Below, in pieces: positions 58,865-64,000 of a DNA stretch of 64,000 bases. The DNA comes from PALG01 sp964495885 (GTDB lineage: Bacteria > Bacteroidota > Bacteroidia > Flavobacteriales > Flavobacteriaceae). The notes beneath the pieces are model-generated. The model made no database searches and was not told the DNA's origin. It saw only the letters and a program-made list of their open reading frames with translations. The position numbers and the translations under genes are program-made. The stretch's first letter is position 1, and each line of letters begins with the position of its first letter. The DNA is taken from contig CAZBWO010000003.1 of the NCBI GenBank assembly GCA_964495885.1, forward strand, positions 1 through 64,000, given 5' to 3'.

Positions 58865-59545
58865 ATGAAGAAAAAAGACATTAAAATCCTTTTGGTAGAT
58901 GATGAACCAGATATTCTTGAGGTAATTGGGTATAACCTATCTTCTGAAGGATATCAAATTGCAACTGCAGAAAATGGAGTGGAAGCAATTGCCGAAGCCA
59001 AAAAGAATACGCCTCATTTAGTTATTTTGGATGTAATGATGCCTGAAATGGACGGAATTGAGGCCTGTGAAAAACTTCGGAAAATTCCAGAGCTCTCTGA
59101 AACGATCATAGCTTTTTTAACTGCCCGTGGAGAAGACTATTCGCAAGTGGCCGGGTTTGAAGCTGGGGCAGATGATTACATCACAAAGCCCATTAAACCG
59201 AAAGTACTCCTTAGTAAGGTAAAGGCTCTTTTAAGAAGATTCAAGGAGCCAGATGTGGCTTCTAAGGTAAAGTTGGGTGATTTGATCATCAACCGTGAAG
59301 AATATAAAATACAAAAAGGGAAAAAAGAGATTGTGCTCCCCCGAAAGGAATTTGAGTTATTGTCATTATTGGCTTCCAAACCAGGAAAAGTATTTAAGCG
59401 GGAAGATATTCTGGATGCCGTTTGGGGCAATGAAGTAGTAGTGGGAGGTAGGACCATAGACGTACACATTAGAAAACTTCGTGAAAAAATTGGGGATGAA
59501 CGTTTTAAAACAGTCAAAGGAGTAGGGTATAAGTTTGTTGTTTAA
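58865..59545 (+). CDS. OmpR/PhoB-family response regulator
   Basis: The start at 58865 (MKKKDIKILLVDDEPDILEVIGYNL) lies behind the promoter; the frame extends upstream without homology. Receiver domain with the acidic pair D12-D13, phosphoacceptor D56 (LVILDVMMPEMDG) and TKPIKPKVLLSKVKALLRR. C-terminal winged helix (YKIQKGKKEIVLPRKEFELLSLLASKPGKVFKREDILDAVWG ... RTIDVHIRKLREKIGDERFKTVKGVGYKFVV). PhoB-like in type. It shares one base with the kinase gene (TAATG), so the two act as a pair. Confidence 0.95.
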   Translation: MKKKDIKILLVDDEPDILEVIGYNLSSEGYQIATAENGVEAIAEAKKNTPHLVILDVMMPEMDGIEACEKLRKIPELSETIIAFLTARGEDYSQVAGFEAGADDYITKPIKPKVLLSKVKALLRRFKEPDVASKVKLGDLIINREEYKIQKGKKEIVLPRKEFELLSLLASKPGKVFKREDILDAVWGNEVVVGGRTIDVHIRKLREKIGDERFKTVKGVGYKFVV

Positions 59546-60588
59546 TGGCCAAAAGTTTTAAAAAGACCTATAAGTTCGCTGGATATACTTCCACATTCAT
59601 CACTTTCTTCCTAACAGGCTTGTTAGGAGTTTTTTTTTATGTACATGGGGATATTAGTTATTGGTATTTGTTGGCCTTTTTTACAATCTGCTACATTTTT
59701 AGCTTTTTTGTCATTCAGTATAGGGTAGAAAAATTCATTTACCGGCAGGTAAAAAAAATCTACAATGATGTTCGGTTGTTGGATATGACCACCTTCGACA
59801 AAAAACAGATTACCACAGATATGGCCACACTTACCCGTGAGGTGGAACGCTTTGCGGAAGATAAGAAGCTTGAAATAGAAACGCTAAAAGACCGGGAGAA
59901 TTTCAGGAAGGAATTTATGGGAAATGTTTCCCATGAACTAAAAACCCCCCTCTTTACCGTACAAGCTTACATCCTTACCCTATTAGATGGGGCTATGAAG
60001 GACAAGTCGGTTCGAAAAAAATACCTCCAACGCGCCAATAAGGGCGTAGAACGCCTTATCTATATTGTGAAGGATTTAGATATGATTACCAAATTGGAAG
60101 TGGGGGATATGACCTTGTATAAAGAAGACTTTAATATCATAGAGCTGGTACAAAACGTTTTTGATTTGTTGGAAATGAAAGCGGCTAAGAAAAACATTAC
60201 CCTCACCTTTGATAAAGAGTATACAGATAGTATTATGGTGCATGCAGATCGTGAACGCATGCAGCAGGTACTTTCCAATTTGGTGGAAAATTCCATTAAA
60301 TATGGAAAAGCCGATGGCACTACTGAAGTGAGCATCGAAAGTCTTACAGAGAAAAAGGTGCTTGTTCGAATTACCGATAACGGTGAAGGAGTGGATGCTG
60401 AACACCTACCCCGATTATTTGAACGTTTTTATAGAGTTGATAAAAGCGGTAACCGAAAGGTTGGAGGAAGCGGACTTGGACTTTCCATCGTGAAGCACTT
60501 GGTGGAAGCACATAATGAAAAAATTTATGTGGAAAGTCAGTTGGGAATTGGTTCAGAGTTTTCGTTTACCCTCGAAAAGGCCAAATAG
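59545..60588 (+). CDS. Sensor histidine kinase (PhoR-like)
   Basis: Two N-terminal helices (about 14-34 and 39-59) with almost no periplasmic loop, so the input is likely sensed in the membrane or cytoplasm. HisKA domain with H130 (FMGNVSHELKTPLFTVQAY), then HATPase boxes N (LSNLVENSIKYGK), G1 (ITDNGEGVD), F (LFERFYRVDKSG) and G2 (GGSGLGLSIVKHLVEAH). It phosphorylates the adjacent response regulator. Its last 12 codons overlap the 3' end of the convergent glycosyltransferase gene by 36 bp. Confidence 0.94.
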   Translation: MAKSFKKTYKFAGYTSTFITFFLTGLLGVFFYVHGDISYWYLLAFFTICYIFSFFVIQYRVEKFIYRQVKKIYNDVRLLDMTTFDKKQITTDMATLTREVERFAEDKKLEIETLKDRENFRKEFMGNVSHELKTPLFTVQAYILTLLDGAMKDKSVRKKYLQRANKGVERLIYIVKDLDMITKLEVGDMTLYKEDFNIIELVQNVFDLLEMKAAKKNITLTFDKEYTDSIMVHADRERMQQVLSNLVENSIKYGKADGTTEVSIESLTEKKVLVRITDNGEGVDAEHLPRLFERFYRVDKSGNRKVGGSGLGLSIVKHLVEAHNEKIYVESQLGIGSEFSFTLEKAK

Positions 60589-61662
60589 TTGTTTGAAATT
60601 CGTTTCAAACGGAAAGTTTTTCAATCCTTTATACAAAGGGACTGTGTGCAGTTTTTCCAAATCAAAATGTTCCTGCTTGCAGGAAGGCACCAATCCTTTT
60701 TCCTTTAATTGTTTTGCGAGGTATTTTTGTTCAAACTGTCCCGGGGTTGGGATAAAGAAAGCATTTTTTTCCATGGCCGCTAAATCCATAATGGTTGTAT
60801 AACCAGAACGGGATACCACCAATGCACTTTCATTGATGGCCTGTTGTAGTGCTTTGGTTTGAAGAAAATTCACAATGGTTATATTGTCTTTTTGATATTG
60901 TTTGGATTCATCTTCCACCACCCCACGAACCATCAACACTTTTTTCCCACAATTTAGAAAGGTCTCCATCAATTTTACTTCCAATAAAGTACGTTGAGGT
61001 TCTGGCCCAGATAATAAGGCAAGAATATCATATTGAATGGGAAGTTGCTCTTGCTTCATTCTGCTTAAGGGGCCAATAAATTGAATGGGGAATTTCAATT
61101 TTTTGGGATGTCCTAGTTTTCCGCTAAGGTTCATGGAGCCATCCACATCGGGTACCCAGCAGGCATCAAATTTTTTAATGATTTTCTGGTGCATTTTACT
61201 ACTGAAATAGGAGGTGTTCCCGCTTAGCACATTAACTTGGTGGGTCACAAAAACTGAAGGGACTTTCTTGCTGCGCACCCCAAATCGGTTGTCGCTTATG
61301 AGCCCTTGTACTTTTCCGCTTTCCACAAGTTGTTTTACAATTTGCTTTTCAGACTTCATGGTTTGTTTGATTTCTGGTAACTTCAGAAACAACTTCACTT
61401 TGAAAAACTCTCCTTTTTTCGGGTAGGTGATATTGTAGGATGGAAGTTCAACAAAAGGCAAGGATGGAAATTCCTTCCGAAGCAATTCCAGTGCAGCTCC
61501 GTCACTCCCCAAGAGTACTTGATAGCCTTCGCTAAGCAAAGCGTTGATAATAGGAATGCAACGGGTGGCATGCCCTAAGCCCCAATGTAAAGGAGCAACC
61601 AATATGGTGTTCTTTTTTTTCAAATGCTTGAATTGATAATTATGCAATTTAGGATGTTGCAT
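60553..61662 (-). CDS. MurG-like (GT-B) glycosyltransferase
   Basis: The start at 61662 (MQHPKLHNYQFKHLKKKNTILVAPLHWGLGHATRCIPIINAL) is preferred; the frame extends to 61731. The N-terminal GLGHATR motif and the C-terminal block (NITIVNFLQTKALQQAINESALVVSRSGYTTIMDLAAMEKNAFFIPTPGQFEQKYLAKQL) are the acceptor- and nucleotide-sugar-binding regions of GT28/MurG-like proteins. It is distinct from MurG itself. Substrate unknown. It converges with and overlaps the histidine kinase gene. Confidence 0.87.
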   Translation of the reverse strand: MQHPKLHNYQFKHLKKKNTILVAPLHWGLGHATRCIPIINALLSEGYQVLLGSDGAALELLRKEFPSLPFVELPSYNITYPKKGEFFKVKLFLKLPEIKQTMKSEKQIVKQLVESGKVQGLISDNRFGVRSKKVPSVFVTHQVNVLSGNTSYFSSKMHQKIIKKFDACWVPDVDGSMNLSGKLGHPKKLKFPIQFIGPLSRMKQEQLPIQYDILALLSGPEPQRTLLEVKLMETFLNCGKKVLMVRGVVEDESKQYQKDNITIVNFLQTKALQQAINESALVVSRSGYTTIMDLAAMEKNAFFIPTPGQFEQKYLAKQLKEKGLVPSCKQEHFDLEKLHTVPLYKGLKNFPFETNFKQLFGLFEGKRKL

Positions 61663-61738
61663 AAAAACAAAGGTAGCGATTCTAAGGGCACAGATATATT
61701 TCCGTAATTTTACCGAAATTTTAAAGAACAATTAACTC

Positions 61739-62419
61739 GTGGGCAGTAAAAACAAATTAAAGCGCTTTAAGGAAAATGAAACTTTTGAAAATGTGGTACA
61801 GCCTTCCCGTGAAGAACTTTTAAAAGATGCCTTTTCGTTAAAAGGAAAATGGAGGGCCAATTTCTTTCAAAATGACCATCCCATTGTGTTGGAATTAGGC
61901 TGTGGAAAAGGGGAATATACTGTTAATCTGGCCCAAAAGTTCCCAGAAAAGAATTTCGTGGGAATAGACATCAAAGGAGCCCGTTTATGGCGTGGAGCAA
62001 AAACTGCCTTGGAAGAACAGCTTGCCAATGTGGGATTTTTACGCATTCAAATAGAACTGTTGGAGTATTGTTTTGAAGCTGGCGAAGTAGATGAAATCTG
62101 GATTACGTTTCCAGATCCTCAGATAAAATACAAACGCACCAAGCACCGTTTGACCAACGAAGATTTTCTAAGTCTGTATAAAAAGGTACTCAAGCCAGGA
62201 GGATGGATTCATTTAAAAACAGATAGTGAATTTATGCATGGCTACACCTTGGGATTACTGCACGGTCTCAAGGAGCATATTGCCTATGCCCATCATGATA
62301 TTTATGGGAGTACCGGGGCCCCAGAGGAAGTGACCGCAATCCAAACCTTTTATGAAAAACAGTTTTTGGAAGAAGGCAAGAAAATCACTTACATTCGGTT
62401 TCAGCTTGCTTCCAAATAA
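61739..62419 (+). CDS. trmB: tRNA (guanine-N7-)-methyltransferase (GTG start)
   Basis: Start GTG at 61739 (MGSKNKLKRFKENETFENVVQPS). The SAM-binding motif is VLELGCGKGEYTVNLAQKFPEKNFVGIDIKG, followed by the TrmB-specific EIWITFPDPQIKYKRTKHRLTNEDFL and LKPGGWIHLKTD. It methylates G46 of tRNA at N7 in the cytoplasm. 226 residues, normal. It begins a same-strand run of trmB, LysE-type transporter, alkyltransferase-like gene and mrp. Confidence 0.96.
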   Translation: MGSKNKLKRFKENETFENVVQPSREELLKDAFSLKGKWRANFFQNDHPIVLELGCGKGEYTVNLAQKFPEKNFVGIDIKGARLWRGAKTALEEQLANVGFLRIQIELLEYCFEAGEVDEIWITFPDPQIKYKRTKHRLTNEDFLSLYKKVLKPGGWIHLKTDSEFMHGYTLGLLHGLKEHIAYAHHDIYGSTGAPEEVTAIQTFYEKQFLEEGKKITYIRFQLASK

Positions 62420-62448
62420 TTATGTATCTTTCCCATTAAACCAACCAA

Positions 62449-63075
62449 ATGTTTATTTTTTCAAACTTTGCCATTGGCTTTTTAGCGGCATTGATTGGGG
62501 TGGTCCCGCCGGGACTACTCAATATGAGTGCAGCTAAGATTAGCATGAAACAAGGCAGGAAAAGTGCTTTGTTGTTTTCGGTTGGGGTTTGTGTTACCGT
62601 CTGTATACAAACTTATATTGCCCTTATTTTTGCACGCTATCTAGACCGTCATCCAGAGGTGATTGACATGCTTCAAAAAGTGGCTTTGGGTATTTTTATT
62701 TGCCTTACCCTTTACTTTTTCTTTTTGGCGAAGGATACCCGGGCAGAAGCTCCCCATAAAATGGAACGTTCACACACAAACAGATTTTTTTATGGGATGT
62801 TACTTGCTACTATTAATTTATTGCCTTTGCCGTATTGGGTGTACATTAGTATCACGTTTTCGGCCTTTGGTTGGTTTTCATTTGAAAACATACCCATGCT
62901 TTTTGCCATTATCGCATCTGGAATGGGCACCTTTGTCATGCTTTTTATCTATGCCCAATACTTCCGAAAGAAGAAGGGAAAAAACATGTTTGGGGTAAAT
63001 GTGAATTATTTAATTGGGTTGATCACTGCAATTATTTCGGTGGTTACCTTATTTAAAATCTTACAGGATTTCTAG
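62449..63075 (+). CDS. LysE/RhtB-type amino-acid exporter
   Basis: 208 residues with six helices. The opening NFAIGFLAALIGVVPPGLLNMSAAKISMKQGRKSALLFSVGV carries the PPG...N signature of the LysE family, and the second half (RFFYGMLLATINLLPLPYWVYISITFSAFGW) repeats it. An inner-membrane exporter of amino acids or related small molecules is the expected role. It is followed directly by the alkyltransferase-like gene, whose TTG start abuts its stop. Confidence 0.86.
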   Translation: MFIFSNFAIGFLAALIGVVPPGLLNMSAAKISMKQGRKSALLFSVGVCVTVCIQTYIALIFARYLDRHPEVIDMLQKVALGIFICLTLYFFFLAKDTRAEAPHKMERSHTNRFFYGMLLATINLLPLPYWVYISITFSAFGWFSFENIPMLFAIIASGMGTFVMLFIYAQYFRKKKGKNMFGVNVNYLIGLITAIISVVTLFKILQDF

Positions 63076-63405
63076 TTGGAAGAAAAAGGTTTTTTTGAAA
63101 AAGTCTACGAAGTAGCAAAGCAAATTCCGTATGGAAAGGTCACCAGCTACGGAGCTATTGCAAATTATTTGGGAGCTTCAGGCAGTGCCCGTATGGTAGG
63201 CTGGGCGATGAATGCCTCCGGGAAGGACCCAGAAGTACCTGCGCATCGTGTGGTAAACCGAAATGGCCTGCTTACCGGGAAACACCACTTTGAAGGCACT
63301 AATTTAATGCAGCAACTATTGGAAAGTGAGGGGGTAGAGGTGATTCGGAATCAAGTTCAGGAGTTTGAAAAACACTTTTGGGATCCTCAAAAAGAGCTAT
63401 CTTAA
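63076..63405 (+). CDS. Alkyltransferase-like (ATL) protein, catalytic Cys replaced by Ala
   Basis: 109 residues with a TTG start immediately after the LysE stop. FFEKVYEVAKQIPYGKVTSYGAIANYLG is the DNA-binding part of the O6-alkylguanine-DNA alkyltransferase fold. The active-site motif PCHR is PAHRVVN here, so the protein cannot accept alkyl groups. ATL proteins of this kind bind O6-alkylguanine and pass the lesion to nucleotide-excision repair. GLLTGKHHFEGTNLMQQLLESEGV is the usual C-terminal part. Confidence 0.93.
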   Translation: MEEKGFFEKVYEVAKQIPYGKVTSYGAIANYLGASGSARMVGWAMNASGKDPEVPAHRVVNRNGLLTGKHHFEGTNLMQQLLESEGVEVIRNQVQEFEKHFWDPQKELS

Positions 63406-63467
63406 TTTTCCTATAGCAGTATCAATCATTTCCATAGCAACCCCTTCCGAAACAAAAGAAATCCCTG

Positions 63468-63495
63468 TATATTTGTACTTTAGAATAATTCTAAA
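63468..63495 (+). promoter_or_regulatory. mrp promoter with perfect 8-1-8 palindrome
   Basis: The -7 element TATATTTG (63468-63475) is followed by TTTAGAAT-A-ATTCTAAA (63479-63495), a perfect inverted repeat that would cover the transcription start, 8 bp before the ATG at 63504. The half-site resembles that before the heme operon (21121). An iron- or Fe-S-responsive regulator such as Fur is a reasonable guess. Confidence 0.6.
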
Positions 63496-63503
63496 TATCA
63501 GCT

Positions 63504-64000
63504 ATGAATTTCAAAAAAGAAGAAATACTCGAAGCATTAAAAACACTTTCCCTACCCGGTGAAGGCAAGAATATGGTAGAGAGTGGTGCCGTTCGGAATG
63601 TAATCACATTTGCAGAAGAAATCATTATAGATTTGGTCATGAGCACTCCGGCCATGCACATCAAAAAAAGAGCAGAGGAAGACATTGTCAAGACCATTAA
63701 GGAAAAGATTTCCCCCGAAGCAGATATTAAGGTCAACATTAAAGTTGAAGCTCCCGAAAAACCTCAAAACCCAAATCTCATCAAAGGAAAGCCTGTACCT
63801 GGCATTCAGAATATTGTAGCAGTCGCCTCTGGTAAAGGAGGCGTTGGAAAGTCTACCGTAGCGGCAAACCTTGCCGTAAGTTTGTCCAAAATGGGATTCA
63901 AAGTAGGGGTGTTGGATGCAGATATTTACGGTCCCTCCATGCCCATCATGTTTGATGTCGCACACGAGAAACCATTGTCTGTGCAAGTAGATGGTAAAAG
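63504..64000 (+). CDS. mrp: Mrp/NBP35-family ATPase (3' end outside window)
   Basis: The frame runs off the right edge; 165 codons are visible. The N-terminal DUF59/MIP18-like domain (EEILEALKTLSLPGEGKNMVESGAVRN ... IKVNIKVEAPEKP) is joined to the P-loop domain with the deviant Walker A IVAVASGKGGVGKSTVAANLA and VGVLDADIYGPSMPIMF. Mrp/ApbC proteins are thought to carry and transfer iron-sulfur clusters in the cytoplasm. The palindrome over its promoter suggests iron-linked control. Confidence 0.95.
   Translation, partial: MNFKKEEILEALKTLSLPGEGKNMVESGAVRNVITFAEEIIIDLVMSTPAMHIKKRAEEDIVKTIKEKISPEADIKVNIKVEAPEKPQNPNLIKGKPVPGIQNIVAVASGKGGVGKSTVAANLAVSLSKMGFKVGVLDADIYGPSMPIMFDVAHEKPLSVQVDGK

Overview
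The window is a chromosomal segment of a Bacteroidota bacterium, almost certainly a member of the Flavobacteriaceae. The evidence is the combination of type IX secretion (T9SS) C-terminal sorting tails on several exported proteins, HmuY-type lipoproteins, SusC-like TonB biology, Bacteroidota-only domain families (DUF2490, DUF3098, DUF4271, DUF4296, DUF6607, DUF6443), and promoters of the TTTG-N19-TAnnTTTG kind with few Shine-Dalgarno sequences. No rRNA, tRNA or CRISPR array was found.

Layout. 0-3.7 kb: three exported proteins (metzincin protease, FG-GAP protein, small T9SS cargo). 3.7-4.06 kb: a palindrome and heptad-repeat cluster. 4-11.1 kb: fatty acid transporter, aat, a PPAD-like arginine deiminase, an envelope/repair operon (tag, hypothetical, DUF2490) and a TonB-like protein. 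11.2-21.1 kb: a seven-gene minus-strand operon for heme or iron acquisition (receptor, HmuY lipoprotein, HmuY-like T9SS protein, DUF6607, secreted ankyrin protein, DUF2271, PepSY-diflavin reductase), with a promoter and a candidate iron-responsive palindrome in front. 21.1-24.2 kb: truB, uppP, DUF3098, a small membrane protein and ftsX. 24.3-37.3 kb: leuS (carrying an in-frame foreign insert), ald, YugP-type protease, saccharopine dehydrogenase, DUF423, pckA, hemD, DUF4271, and a glycosyltransferase/dihydroorotase/DUF4296 operon.

38.3-53.6 kb is accessory in character. It holds a frameshifted aquaporin, a desaturase with no normal start codon at its expected N-terminus, a divergent sigma factor, an Rhs-type toxin pair with an AT-rich toxin tip and candidate immunity genes, a REP-associated tyrosine transposase (RAYT), and nine full or partial copies of the hairpin repeat that flanks that transposase. 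Several copies are followed directly by short degenerate tandem arrays with a 7-bp or 8-bp period. 53.6-64 kb returns to core genes: tyrS, a DUF350/transglutaminase-like/LuxE-like cluster, a T9SS cargo, a two-component system, a glycosyltransferase, and the trmB, LysE, alkyltransferase-like, mrp run that is cut by the window edge.

The observations I would follow first are: (1) a hairpin-bounded DUF559 nuclease domain inserted in frame into the editing domain of leucyl-tRNA synthetase; (2) the RAYT/REP family joined to heptad/octad arrays, one of which supplies the tyrS promoter; (3) the heme operon, whose DUF2271 protein has a flavinylation-like motif next to a membrane diflavin reductase; (4) the Rhs toxin tip with its candidate immunity gene.
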